A DNA stretch of 64,000 nucleotides from an uncultured Clostridium sp. (GCA_946553025.1 CAMNRM010000001.1:62001-126000); one strand, 5' to 3'; shown: positions 38,146 through 47,754, counted from the stretch's first letter. Translations and numbers: made by a program. Notes: generated by a model not told the origin, from the sequence alone.

Positions 38146-39081
38146 ATGAAAACCGTAAAAACCGGAGCCGTTATCTCTGCTGCCGGGCACCATATCGATG
38201 CCCCGTTCCAGCCTCTTCTTCCCATAGGAAAAACCACCATTATCCGCCGTATCATTATTATGCTTAAGCAGGCGGATATCGACCCCATTATCGTTATTAC
38301 CGGGCAGAATGCGGAAGAAGTAGAGAAACATATTTCCCGTATGCGCATTATCTGTCTGCGCAATGAGGACTACGAAACAACGCAGATGTACGACAGCCTT
38401 TGCATGGGCTTAAACTATATCGAAGATCTCTGCGATCGCGTCCTCTTTCTCCCGGTAAAGTACCCCATGTTTCTGGGCGATACCGTAGAAAAGCTGCTTG
38501 GAAGCCGGAAAAAGGCCGCCTGCCCCATTTATCAGAACCGGAGGGGCCATCCTGTTATCCTTTCCACAGACCTAATCCCCCTTCTTTTGCGCTATTCGGG
38601 AAACCAGGGCCTGCGCGGCGCACTTCGCCAGGAAGAGATTAATGCCCAGCTGGAAGAAATTCCGGTTGAAGATCAGGGGATTATCCTTGCTATCGAAGAG
38701 GATCGGGACTGCATCCTTAACTACGACCGCTCCCGGAAAATCCCGACCCACAGCGTTACCCAGCTTTACATCGAGGGGGATGATATCTTTTTCGGCCCGG
38801 GCATCGCCCAGTTTTTAACCCTGGTTGACCACACCGGCTCCATGCAGACCGCCTGCCGCCAGATGCACATGTCCTACAGCAAGGGCTGGCACATTGTCAA
38901 GGATGCCGAAAAGCACCTGGGCTTTCCCCTCCTCTCCACGAAATCCGGCGGAAGCGACGGCGGCTCCTCCGTCCTCACTCCAAAATCCAGGGATTACTTA
39001 AAGCGCTATCTGGCTATGGAGCAGGAGGTACAGCAGGCGGCAAAGGCTTTATTCCTGAAATACTTCGCGGATTTGCCCTGA
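38146..39081 (+). CDS. NTP-transferase-like domain fused to ModE-type winged HTH
   Basis: N-terminal GAVISAAGHHIDAPFQPLLPIGKTTIIRRIIIMLKQADIDPIIVITG...; C-terminal FGPGIAQFLTLVDHTGSMQTACRQMHMSYSKGWHIVKDAEKHLGFPLLSTKSGGSDGGSSVLTPKSRDYLKRY resembles the ModE N-terminal domain. aaaggag RBS gives start 38146. Confidence 0.82.
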   Translation: MKTVKTGAVISAAGHHIDAPFQPLLPIGKTTIIRRIIIMLKQADIDPIIVITGQNAEEVEKHISRMRIICLRNEDYETTQMYDSLCMGLNYIEDLCDRVLFLPVKYPMFLGDTVEKLLGSRKKAACPIYQNRRGHPVILSTDLIPLLLRYSGNQGLRGALRQEEINAQLEEIPVEDQGIILAIEEDRDCILNYDRSRKIPTHSVTQLYIEGDDIFFGPGIAQFLTLVDHTGSMQTACRQMHMSYSKGWHIVKDAEKHLGFPLLSTKSGGSDGGSSVLTPKSRDYLKRYLAMEQEVQQAAKALFLKYFADLP

Positions 39082-39138
39082 GTAATCTTATGGACTTATC
39101 CTGAGCAATATCGCAGACCTGCCCTGAACGATTTTGTG
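39070..39138 (+). repeat. Three 23-bp degenerate tandem repeats spanning a stop codon
   Basis: GATTTGCCCTGAGTAATCTTATG / GACTTATCCTGAGCAATATCGCA / GACCTGCCCTGAACGATTTTGTG. Confidence 0.75.
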
Positions 39139-39158
39139 ATTTTAGGCGGGCAAAAATA

Positions 39159-40871
39159 CTAACCTGCATACATTATCCCGTCAAAACAGTCATATTCGCT
39201 TATCCCGTTTATTGTTTTCGGCCAGGTCGCAAAATCTCCCCTTATCTGGCAGCGGCGTCCGTCCTCCAGTTCCATTTCCACAAAGGTCCGGTTATCCGTT
39301 CTGCGGAAATACAGACTGGTTCCGGCGGGAAGCTGCTCCGGGGTTTCTGCCACACTTCCATTCTCGGAAATCATCCAGGCGGGAACCGGGATTTTCGCGG
39401 TTAAATGCCGCTCCGGCTCATCGCCGTAAGTATACATTTCAATCGTATAGACATCGTCAAGCGCTTCCAGCCGCCCCCCGTCGCCCACACAGCAGTCACG
39501 GTAACCGCTGTAGGTGCTTAATGCATCCAAACCATCATACACCCTAAAGCATCCGGGATTCTCCATCATGGTTCCTCCCAAATAGCCGTGGGCATCCTCC
39601 GCAAATACTGCCGATTCCCCGGACAGGCGGAAAATATGGATAATGCCTTCATCGTTCTCCGCAGATACATAAACATAAAGATAGAGGGAACCGTCCTTCT
39701 GATGAATAAGGTAAGCCTCGTCAAACCAGCCCCTTGAGTTATATTCCGTGCTTGTTTCGTCAATATAGATATGAATCGTCTGCCTGTAACCGTCCTGGGC
39801 ATCATAGGCGGAAACAGAAATTTCCTCCAGACTGCCGTCCCCGTCGGTATCTTCATAGACCGTCGTATAATTCTTCAGATTTACCGCATATTCTTCCGGC
39901 ACACGGGTATATTCTTCCTTAATCAGCCCGGGATATTGGTCAAACGGTACGATAACCTCCGGACAGCCCATGGCATAGGCTCCCAGTTCGTAGCTTCCAA
40001 AGTCAAAGATGATTCCATGATAGCTTAAAGCCCAGCTCGCATCATAGGCGTCGGGGCCCTTTTTTACAATCTGCTTCTCCACCGTGTCACGGTAGTGTTC
40101 TTTCCCATCTCCCCAGGGGTATTCTTCATTCAGTTTCTTAATCACCGCATCGGCAAGCCCCTGAAGATCCGCCGTCACATCCGCAAGCGTCAGTTCCCTG
40201 CCGGTGGCGCTGTCAAAAGTTTTCGATGTAAAATACGTTCCGCCATGCGCCCCTCCGGTGTATTCATAATATTCACTGATGATACTGACCGTCTGTGCAT
40301 CGGCCCGGTGCACATGCATCGTCTGAAAATATTCATAGCCATAGAAATATTCCTCGTTCATCACTTCCTGAACATAGGGAAGATTTTGCTGTTTCCACTG
40401 GACAGCCTGCGCTTCACACTCACCATTTAAGGATTCCAGCGCAGAAAAAAGACCAGGGAAATTTTCCTGATTAACCGAAAGGAAAGGATACTCCACCTGC
40501 ATCAAAAGCTCCGTTCCATTCTGTTCATTCAGATACCTTTTCTCCAATTTCAGTTCCAGACCCCTGTTCTTTTCTGCTTTATCGGACACAACATCGGCTT
40601 CTTCTGTTCCTTTGCTGTCTGCGCCGTCTGCAGCTTCCCCGGTTTCTTCTTCCCCTTGTCCGATATTTTCTCCCCGGTTTTGCTCCTCCTGATCCTTACC
40701 ATCCTTTGCTTTCCCGTCATTATCTGCCTTTTCTTCCTCATCCTTCCCGGAATCCTTGGTCAGCAAACCCTCCAGCACCTTTCCCGCCACCTGGCCTGAA
40801 ACGACGCCTCCGCAGGCCGTAAGACCTGTCATACATACAGCTAAAAGCAGAGCAGCCACGCTTTTTTTCAT
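39159..40871 (-). CDS. Secreted lipoprotein with DUF3298/PdaC-like region
   Basis: Lipobox MKKSVAALLLAVCMTGLTACGG; YEYTGGAHGGTYFTSKTFDSATGRELTLADV...; start 40871 by RBS. Confidence 0.75.
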   Translation of the reverse strand: MKKSVAALLLAVCMTGLTACGGVVSGQVAGKVLEGLLTKDSGKDEEEKADNDGKAKDGKDQEEQNRGENIGQGEEETGEAADGADSKGTEEADVVSDKAEKNRGLELKLEKRYLNEQNGTELLMQVEYPFLSVNQENFPGLFSALESLNGECEAQAVQWKQQNLPYVQEVMNEEYFYGYEYFQTMHVHRADAQTVSIISEYYEYTGGAHGGTYFTSKTFDSATGRELTLADVTADLQGLADAVIKKLNEEYPWGDGKEHYRDTVEKQIVKKGPDAYDASWALSYHGIIFDFGSYELGAYAMGCPEVIVPFDQYPGLIKEEYTRVPEEYAVNLKNYTTVYEDTDGDGSLEEISVSAYDAQDGYRQTIHIYIDETSTEYNSRGWFDEAYLIHQKDGSLYLYVYVSAENDEGIIHIFRLSGESAVFAEDAHGYLGGTMMENPGCFRVYDGLDALSTYSGYRDCCVGDGGRLEALDDVYTIEMYTYGDEPERHLTAKIPVPAWMISENGSVAETPEQLPAGTSLYFRRTDNRTFVEMELEDGRRCQIRGDFATWPKTINGISEYDCFDGIMYAG

Positions 40872-40999
40872 CCTGCTTCCTCCCTTGTTTTCTTTAAAAA
40901 TCCGCCGCCGATTAGGCGGTATTTTTCCCATTATTCTACCGTAGTTTACAGGAAAAATCAAGCGACCGTTTTCTTTAGAATAGTATAAGTTACTGTTCG

Positions 41000-42076
41000 T
41001 TACTGTTCACGCAGGTCTGCGCACTTGCTTGCCCTGACCTTAATTAACTCCCCGGCGACACTCACCGCAATCTCCGCCGGTGTTTCCGCTGCAATTTCCA
41101 CCCCGATGGGCGTATGGCAGGCGTCAATCTCCTCCGGACAATAACCATCCTGCAAAAGCTTTTCCCGGATAACCGCCGCCTTATTTTTACTTCCCATAAT
41201 TCCGATATACCTTGGATGCGCCCCCATCGCCTGCTTCTGTACATAATAATCGTACTGATGCCCCCTGGTCATAATGCAGACATAATCCTGGGGCTGTATG
41301 GAAACAGACTCTCCAATATGTTCCAGATCCCCCACCACGGTCTTTGCCGCCTGGGGAAATAATTCCGGTCTGGCAAATTCCTTCCGGTCGTCCATGACCA
41401 CGCAGCGGAAGTTAAGATGTGCCAGAAGAGGAACCAACTCCTGCGCCACATGCCCCCCGCCAAAGACATACACTGTCCCGGCACAGACTAAAGGCTCACA
41501 GTAATATTTCCGCCCAAACACTTCCTTCTGCACCGCCCTTTTTTGGAAAAACTCCCTGGCAAACGCCCTGGCATCCTCTTCCCTGTCACAGACAGCCGCC
41601 TTTAAGCATTCCATCCCCATAAAACCGCCCTTTTGGGAATAAAGCCCCATCTGCCAGCAGGTTTCTTCCGTAATATCCATCACCAGCCAGCTATCCTCAT
41701 CCCGCGCAAGCGCCTTCCTGATTTCTCTGCAAAGGTTAAGCAGGGCGGTATTCTGCGGCGAAGCATACTGAAAATATACAACCACATCCCCGCCGCAGAC
41801 CATGCCGATATCCGCTGTCTGGTTTCGGGTCAGGGAAAAGCCGTGTACCGCGGAGCGTTTCCCCCTCATTGCCGCCAAACCTGTCTGGATGGCCTGATAT
41901 TCCACCGCGCCGCCGCCGATGCTTCCCCGGATCGATCCGTCAGATAAAATCAGCATCCTTGACCCTGCTCCTCTGGGGGTTGAACCTGAACTGGCAATAA
42001 TCGTTGCCAGAACCGTTTCCCTGCCGCAAAGCATCTGCTGTTCAAGTTCCCGAAATAACTCTTCCATCCTATTCAT
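41000..42076 (-). CDS. xdhC: XdhC family Mo-hydroxylase maturation protein
   Basis: LATIIASSGSTPRGAGSRMLILSDGSIRGSIGGGAVEYQAI...VYVFGGGHVAQELVPLLAHLNFRCVVMDDR...YIGIMGSKNKAAVIREKL...CHTPIGVEIAAETPAEIAVSVAGELI. Confidence 0.93.
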   Translation of the reverse strand: MNRMEELFRELEQQMLCGRETVLATIIASSGSTPRGAGSRMLILSDGSIRGSIGGGAVEYQAIQTGLAAMRGKRSAVHGFSLTRNQTADIGMVCGGDVVVYFQYASPQNTALLNLCREIRKALARDEDSWLVMDITEETCWQMGLYSQKGGFMGMECLKAAVCDREEDARAFAREFFQKRAVQKEVFGRKYYCEPLVCAGTVYVFGGGHVAQELVPLLAHLNFRCVVMDDRKEFARPELFPQAAKTVVGDLEHIGESVSIQPQDYVCIMTRGHQYDYYVQKQAMGAHPRYIGIMGSKNKAAVIREKLLQDGYCPEEIDACHTPIGVEIAAETPAEIAVSVAGELIKVRASKCADLREQ

Positions 42077-42127
42077 TCTCCGTTCTGTTTTATTCTGTAT
42101 TGCTTTTTATTTTGTCACCCTTTTTTA

Positions 42128-42235
42128 TTTCTGCCAGTCCTGCCGCTGTTCTTTATCTGTCATCCTTTTTATTTCTGCCAGTCCTGCCGCTGTTTTTTAT
42201 CTGTCATCCTTTTTATTTCTGCCTGCCCTGACGCT
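42128..42235. repeat. 44-bp tandem repeat (about 2.5 copies) between xdhC and modC
   Basis: TTTCTGCCAGTCCTGCCGCTGTTCTTTATCTGTCATCCTTTTTA repeated at 42128, 42172 and partially at 42216. Confidence 0.9.
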
Positions 42236-42247
42236 TTTCTCTTTTCT

Positions 42248-43375
42248 TTACTCGCCCTCCAGCAAGAGCACTGCTGACGGCTCTACCCGCAGCCAGCCAG
42301 GAAGCATCCCTTCAATCCCTCGGGCATTCATCTCTTTTTCCTTCTTCCACCACAGGCCGTTTTCTAAGGTAATATACCATTCAAAAGGCATTTCCGAAAC
42401 AGAAGCCTTTCCCACCGGAATAAGATTCCCTCCGGCTTTATCCTCCCATGCTTTTGCCTGTGCGTCAGGAACTTCTTTCAGATCATGGGCGCGTATTCCA
42501 ATCGAACTGTGCCTTTCTTCCACCGCATCTTCTGTAACCAGTTCCAGCCCGTTCCAGTCCAGTGCACGAACCCTGTGTGCTCCTAATCGCTGAATCCGGG
42601 AGATATTTTTACATCCGGTCAGCCTGGCTGCCGGACAGGAACCTGGATGAGAAAAAACATCCCTGGTCTTTCCTGCCGTGAGAACCTTTCCCTTATCCAT
42701 CAAAAGCAGGTGGGAACAGAGTTGGAATGCCTCGTCCCGGTCATGGGTCACCATAATCGAAATTCCTGAAAACTGTTTCAATACCCTTGCAAGTTCCAGC
42801 CTTAATCCCTCGCGCAGAAAGCCATCCATCGCGGAAAACGGCTCGTCCAACAAAAGCACTGACGGTTCATAGGCAAAAATCCTTGCCAGCGCCGCCCTCT
42901 GCTGCTGTCCCCCCGAAAGCTGCCCCGGGTAATGCTTTTCCAGCCCATGAAGTCGAAACTGCTCCACCAGTTCTTTAAGGCGCTGCCCTCGCTTTTCCTG
43001 CCCCAAACCTGCCCCAAACCTGTTTTTTTTGCCTTTTCTTTTTTCTGCCGCTTCTCTTCCCTCTAATCCCACCAGGATATTTTCCTCCACCGTCATATTG
43101 GGAAACAGCGCATAGTGCTGAAATAAATACCCCACCTGACGTTTCTGCGGGGGAACACAAATCGACTTTTCCGCATCAAAAAGCACGCTGTCCTCTTCCC
43201 CGGAAAGGACAATCCTTCCCCTGTCCGGTCGGATAATTCCGGCAATGGACTTTAAGGTCATGCTTTTCCCGCAGCCGGAAGCCCCCAAAATCCCCAGGCA
43301 TCCTTCCCCGGCAGAAAAGGAAAGATCTAAGGTAAAATCCTTGAAACGGCGGTAAATCTCCACATCCAGCTTCAC
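42248..43375 (-). CDS. modC: Molybdate ABC transporter ATP-binding protein
   Basis: GILGASGCGKSMTLKSIAGIIRPDRG; LSGGQQQRAALARIFAYEPSVLLLDEPFSAMD; C-terminal region after the ATPase domain; adjacent to modB-modA. Confidence 0.92.
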   Translation of the reverse strand: MKLDVEIYRRFKDFTLDLSFSAGEGCLGILGASGCGKSMTLKSIAGIIRPDRGRIVLSGEEDSVLFDAEKSICVPPQKRQVGYLFQHYALFPNMTVEENILVGLEGREAAEKRKGKKNRFGAGLGQEKRGQRLKELVEQFRLHGLEKHYPGQLSGGQQQRAALARIFAYEPSVLLLDEPFSAMDGFLREGLRLELARVLKQFSGISIMVTHDRDEAFQLCSHLLLMDKGKVLTAGKTRDVFSHPGSCPAARLTGCKNISRIQRLGAHRVRALDWNGLELVTEDAVEERHSSIGIRAHDLKEVPDAQAKAWEDKAGGNLIPVGKASVSEMPFEWYITLENGLWWKKEKEMNARGIEGMLPGWLRVEPSAVLLLEGE

Positions 43376-43382
43376 TTTTCTT

Positions 43383-44054
43383 CTATCTCCTCTTTTTCTC
43401 AGTCACCGTTTTCGCCCGGTTAATCAGTATCACGGAAAAAAAGGCGATTGCCGTAATCACCAGTACATAAGAATACGCCTGTTTCATATTTCCCGCAGCC
43501 ACCTCCGAGTAAACCGCCATAGGAAGCGTCCTTGTTTTCCCGGCAATGTTTCCGGCAAGCATTGCCGTAGCCCCAAACTCACCCAGCCCGCGTGCAAAAC
43601 TAAGCACGCCGCCGCTGATAATGCCGGGAAGCGCATTGGCAAAAAGAATCCGGCGAAAAATCGCCCATTCGCTCATTCCCAGAGTTCTTGCCGCCGCACA
43701 TAAATCCGGATCAACCTGTTCAAACGCTCCCCGGGCCGATCGGTACATCAAAGGAAAGGACATCACCACCGCCGCAATCACCGTCGCCCCCCAGGAAAAA
43801 ACAATTTTCACGCCAAAATACTCGATAAAAAACCTGCCCAGCGGACGCTTTACCCCAAACAGGTACAACAGAAAAAAGCCTGCCACCGTGGGCGGAAGAA
43901 CCAGAGGAAGGGTGAATAATGCATCCACCACACCCTTCCACCAGTCATTGTTCATCGAAACCACCATCCACGCTGCCAAAATTCCCAGAAAAAACGTAAT
44001 TGCAATCGACACTCCCGCTGTTTTCAAAGAAATCATTACCGGCGTCCAGTCCAT
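43383..44054 (-). CDS. modB: Molybdate ABC transporter permease
   Basis: LVLPPTVAGFFLLYLFGVKRPLGRFF...FPLMYRSARGAFEQVDPDLCAAARTLGMSEWAIFRRILFANALPGIISGGVLSFARGLGEFGATAMLAGNI. Confidence 0.96.
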   Translation of the reverse strand: MDWTPVMISLKTAGVSIAITFFLGILAAWMVVSMNNDWWKGVVDALFTLPLVLPPTVAGFFLLYLFGVKRPLGRFFIEYFGVKIVFSWGATVIAAVVMSFPLMYRSARGAFEQVDPDLCAAARTLGMSEWAIFRRILFANALPGIISGGVLSFARGLGEFGATAMLAGNIAGKTRTLPMAVYSEVAAGNMKQAYSYVLVITAIAFFSVILINRAKTVTEKKRR

Positions 44055-44092
44055 CCCTGACCACTTTCCTTTCTTCCCCGATTTCCTCCGGC

Positions 44093-45043
44093 TTATTTTC
44101 TCTCTGTAAATCCGTAGGACTGAAATACCTCTATCGCTTCCTGCGAGGTTAAAAATTTCACAAAGCAGTCGGCAGCTTCCCTGTGCGCTGTCCCCTTAAC
44201 CACAGCAACCGGATAAATCACCTTAGCCGACAGACTGCCCTCCGGTGCCTGGGCCACAACACTGACCTTATCCGCCATACTGGCTGCATCCGTTGCATAA
44301 ACAATCCCCGCGTCCGCGCTCGCCGCAGCAACCTGGTTTAATACTTCCGTCACATTCGTCCCAAAACTGGCCTTTGCCGAAACATCCTCCCACAGTCCCA
44401 GACGGGTCAATGCTTCCCTGGCATACTGCCCAGCAGGCACGCTTTCCGGGTCGCCCAAGGCAATACTGTCTGCCTTTACGATTTCCTCAAACGCCGTAAA
44501 GCCTTCCTCCTGACCAGCAGGAACAATCAGAACAATCTTATTTTCCAGCAAATCCACCACCGTTTCCGAAGCAATCCACCCGCCTTCGTCCAGTGACTTC
44601 ATCTGTTTTACTGCCGCCGACATAAACACATCTGCCTCAAGCCCTTCTTCTATCTGGGTCTGAAGCTTGCCTGAACTGTCATAGGTTCCTTTCACGGTAA
44701 TCTGCGGATACCTTTCCTGAAACATGGGAATCAGGTCTTCTTCATACGCATTTTTTAAACTGGCAGCGGCAGCAATTAAAATTTCTTCGGATTCTGCTTT
44801 CGTTGGTTTCTCTGCGGTTTCTCCTGCTTCTTCTTTGACTGATTTCTCTGTGGTTTTTTCGGCTTCCGTTTTGGCTGATTTCTCTGCGGTTTCTCCTGCT
44901 TCGGTTTTGGCTGATTTCTCTGCGGTTTCTCCTGCTTCTTCTTTGACGGATTCCTCTGCAGATTCTGTCCCTGAACACCCGGAAAATATTTCCATACATA
45001 CACAAACAGCAGCCAAAAACGCTAAAATTGTCCTTTTTTTCAT
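44093..45043 (-). CDS. modA: Molybdate-binding lipoprotein ModA
   Basis: ILIAAAASLKNAYEEDLIPMFQERYPQITVKGTYDSSGKLQTQIEEGLEADVFMSAAVKQM; lipobox signal; repetitive linker. Confidence 0.95.
   Translation of the reverse strand: MKKRTILAFLAAVCVCMEIFSGCSGTESAEESVKEEAGETAEKSAKTEAGETAEKSAKTEAEKTTEKSVKEEAGETAEKPTKAESEEILIAAAASLKNAYEEDLIPMFQERYPQITVKGTYDSSGKLQTQIEEGLEADVFMSAAVKQMKSLDEGGWIASETVVDLLENKIVLIVPAGQEEGFTAFEEIVKADSIALGDPESVPAGQYAREALTRLGLWEDVSAKASFGTNVTEVLNQVAAASADAGIVYATDAASMADKVSVVAQAPEGSLSAKVIYPVAVVKGTAHREAADCFVKFLTSQEAIEVFQSYGFTERK
44793..44965 (-). repeat. 36-bp in-frame tandem repeat in the modA linker
   Basis: GETAEKSAKTEA / GETAEKSAKTEA / EKTTEKSVKEEA / GETAEKPTKAES. Confidence 0.9.
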
Positions 45044-45097
45044 GATTGCCCGATCTCCCTCTTACGCTTCTTTATCTGCCTTCTCCACCCGTCTTCT

Positions 45098-46120
45098 TCA
45101 CTTACCTTCTCCCCCCATCTTCTTATCTTCCCCAGCGTCATTTCCACATTCAAAAGCGCTTCCCCTTAAAATATTCAGCCCGTGCTCTAATGCCCCAAGG
45201 ATAAATCCCAGGCTTTCCCGAACCGCCTTGGGACTTCCCGGGAGATTTACAATCAGGGTTTTCTTTCGGATAACGGAAACCCCGCGCCCAAGCATTGCCC
45301 GGTCGGTAACTTCCATGGAGCGGTAGCGGATCGCTTCGGCGATTCCGGGGGCATTTCTCTCGGCAATTTCCATCGTTGCTTCCGGCGTCTGGTCACGCAT
45401 GGAAAAACCTGTACCCCCGCTGGTCAGCACCAGGTCTACCTGACGGCTGTCGGCAAGGCGGATAAGTTCCTTTTTTAATAAGGAAGGTTCATCAGGAAGA
45501 AGCAAAAGCTCCAGCACCGCATAACCCGCCTTTTCCAGCATTTCCTTTGCCGCCGGGCCGCTCTCATCCTTTCTCTCTCCCTTTGCTCCCTTATCGCTTA
45601 GAGTAATCACCGCCGCTGTCAGAGGCCGCCCGGGATCTGCCGCCCTAACCTCCATCACGTCCCCCGGCCGAATAATGCCTTCCCGGACAACTCTGGCAAA
45701 CACGCCCTCCCTTGGCATAATACACTCGCCCATCCTCTGATAGATTGCACAATGGCTGTGACATTCCTTGCCAATCTGTGTCATTTCCAGTTCAACCTCC
45801 CCGCATACCAGGCGGGTTCCCACAGGAAGGCTGCGAAAATCAATCCCCTCCACGACCAGATTTTCCCCAAAAGCACCGTCCTTTACATTGGCTCCCCGGG
45901 CATTAAATGCTTCTACGCGGTCATAGGAAAGAAGACTGACCTGCCTGTGCCAATTCCCTGCATGGGCATCGCCCTCAATCCCAAAATCCCGAAGAAAATG
46001 TCCTTCGTCAATCCTCTTTTTCTCCACCCCCCGAACAGCGCTGATACAAATTGCCCGAACAACGCCCTTTTTCCCAACAACACCTTTTTTTCCAAAATCC
46101 CCCATCTCTGTTTTCTCCAT
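45098..46120 (-). CDS. MOSC domain fused to MogA/MoaB-type molybdopterin adenylyltransferase
   Basis: MOSC part FGIEGDAHAGNWHRQVSLLSYDRVEAFN...GAFGENLVVEGIDF; MogA part VITLSDKGAKGERKDESGPAAKEML...LVLTSGGTGFSMRDQTPEATMEI. Confidence 0.93.
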   Translation of the reverse strand: MEKTEMGDFGKKGVVGKKGVVRAICISAVRGVEKKRIDEGHFLRDFGIEGDAHAGNWHRQVSLLSYDRVEAFNARGANVKDGAFGENLVVEGIDFRSLPVGTRLVCGEVELEMTQIGKECHSHCAIYQRMGECIMPREGVFARVVREGIIRPGDVMEVRAADPGRPLTAAVITLSDKGAKGERKDESGPAAKEMLEKAGYAVLELLLLPDEPSLLKKELIRLADSRQVDLVLTSGGTGFSMRDQTPEATMEIAERNAPGIAEAIRYRSMEVTDRAMLGRGVSVIRKKTLIVNLPGSPKAVRESLGFILGALEHGLNILRGSAFECGNDAGEDKKMGGEGK

Positions 46121-46212
46121 TCTTTTCCTTTCTCTTTTCTCTTTTCTTCATCCGTTTCTTCATCCGTTCCTCTGCCGCATCCTGCGGATTTCTGATAGAA
46201 AGGCTTACGGAT

Positions 46213-47205
46213 TTACCCTCCGATCGCTGCCATAGGATGCATTTCCGTTATCTTTTCTGGCTTCTCAAAGCAATGGGCAGCGGGTTTTTTCATGATTGCT
46301 GTTTTCATAACTTCTTCCAGGTTTTTTTCCCCATCTTCCCGCAGAACAGCCCGCAGGTCTGCGCCGTCCTCAAAACACAGGCAGGTTTTTAACATTCCCT
46401 GCGCCGTTAAGCGCACCCGGTTGCAGCTTTCGCAAAACTTCCCGTGAATCGCACTGATCAGCCCGATGCTGCCCGAAAAACCGGGAATACGATAATAGAC
46501 CGCCGGGCCAAAACCATGCCTTTTTTCCTTATCTTTTTCTCTTTCCATACCGGGAAATGCCTGCATCATTTCTTCCAGAAGCTGCTTATGATTCACGGTT
46601 TTAAACATTTTCCCGCAGCCAATCGGCATCATCTCAATAAACCGCACATCCACCGGATACTGCTGTGCCAGCAAAACCAGTGTTTTCCAGTTTTCTGCTT
46701 TGTTTAACCTTCCCATTTCCTCCCAATCCAGGGAAACCGCATTGATTTTTACCGGGACAGAAGCATAAGCTGCCTTTTTCACCACACGAAGCACCGCTTC
46801 CAGACTGTCCTGTCCGGTAATCTGCCGATAAGCCTCCCGATCGGTAGTATCCAGACTGATATTGATTCCGTCAATTCCCGACTGTATCAGTTCTTCCAGA
46901 TATTCTTCCAGCAAAATTCCGTTCGTTGTCAATGTCACATGCTCGATTCCCGGCACGGTTTTCAGCTTACGGATAAGTTCACAGCATCCTCTGCGCACCA
47001 GCGGCTCTCCACCCGTCACCTTAAGATGCTTTATCCCCAGCCCCGCGCCTGCAAGGACAATTTTATAAATCTCGTCATAGGTAAGAATATCCTTATGGGA
47101 CACAGATTCCACACCGTAGGGCATACAGTATTTACAGCGCAGATTGCAGCGATCGGTGATGGAAATCCGCATGTAGTCGATGGTTCTTCCATATGAATCG
47201 TTCAT
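46213..47205 (-). CDS. moaA: GTP 3',8-cyclase MoaA
   Basis: DYMRISITDRCNLRCKYCMPYGVESVSHKDILTYDEI; C-terminal CESCNRVRLTAQGMLKTCLCF. Confidence 0.97.
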   Translation of the reverse strand: MNDSYGRTIDYMRISITDRCNLRCKYCMPYGVESVSHKDILTYDEIYKIVLAGAGLGIKHLKVTGGEPLVRRGCCELIRKLKTVPGIEHVTLTTNGILLEEYLEELIQSGIDGINISLDTTDREAYRQITGQDSLEAVLRVVKKAAYASVPVKINAVSLDWEEMGRLNKAENWKTLVLLAQQYPVDVRFIEMMPIGCGKMFKTVNHKQLLEEMMQAFPGMEREKDKEKRHGFGPAVYYRIPGFSGSIGLISAIHGKFCESCNRVRLTAQGMLKTCLCFEDGADLRAVLREDGEKNLEEVMKTAIMKKPAAHCFEKPEKITEMHPMAAIGG

Positions 47206-47211
47206 TTCTGT

Positions 47212-47754
47212 TCATCCCTTTTCTGTATTCGATGGTATTTCCTTATCGCTGCCGGAATGAAAAAATTCCCCGCTCTTTCCCCCGCTTTTGTGCACCAGAT
47301 AAATCTCCCGGATTTCCATACCGCGGTCAATAGCCTTGCACATATCATAGACGGTCAGAAGCGCCGCCGAAACCCCCGTCAATGCCTCCATCTCAACCCC
47401 GGTCTTTCCCACGGTTTTTGCCGTACAAATGGCTGAAATCTCCTGTTTTTCCTGATCGACAGCAAATTCCACCGTCAGCTTTGTCAGCGGCAGGGGATGG
47501 CACAGGGGGATTAAATCAGAGGTTTTCTTCGCCCCCATAATTCCCGCAATCCGGGCAATGCCCAGCACATCTCCCTTTTTTATCTTCCCTGCCGTCACCA
47601 TTTCCATACATTCCCGGCTCATATGGATGCTTCCTCTGGCTGTAGCTTCCCGAACCGTGTCCGCCTTTGCTCCCACATCCACCATCCACGCATTTCCCTG
47701 CTCGTCAAAATGAGTAAACTGAACCTTTTCCTTCTTTTCCACGATTTGATTCAC
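47212..47754 (-). CDS. moaC: Cyclic pyranopterin monophosphate synthase MoaC
   Basis: [33 protein letters not shown]...[23 protein letters not shown]...[35 protein letters not shown] at 47754 is the likely start; the track has 47844. Confidence 0.95.
   Translation of the reverse strand: MNQIVEKKEKVQFTHFDEQGNAWMVDVGAKADTVREATARGSIHMSRECMEMVTAGKIKKGDVLGIARIAGIMGAKKTSDLIPLCHPLPLTKLTVEFAVDQEKQEISAICTAKTVGKTGVEMEALTGVSAALLTVYDMCKAIDRGMEIREIYLVHKSGGKSGEFFHSGSDKEIPSNTEKG

Noticed and set aside
42128-42235. Possible CRISPR array
   Set aside because: Contiguous 44-bp repeats with no unique spacers; no cas genes.
41919-42593. 224-aa ORF with repeated FYFCQSCRCSLSVILFI segments
   Set aside because: Generated by the 44-bp intergenic repeat and antisense of xdhC/modC.
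44742-45005. Arg/Asn/Lys repeat ORFs (RRNRREISQN..., KPQRNQPK...) opposite or shifted to modA
   Set aside because: Alternative-frame reading of the modA 36-bp repeat.
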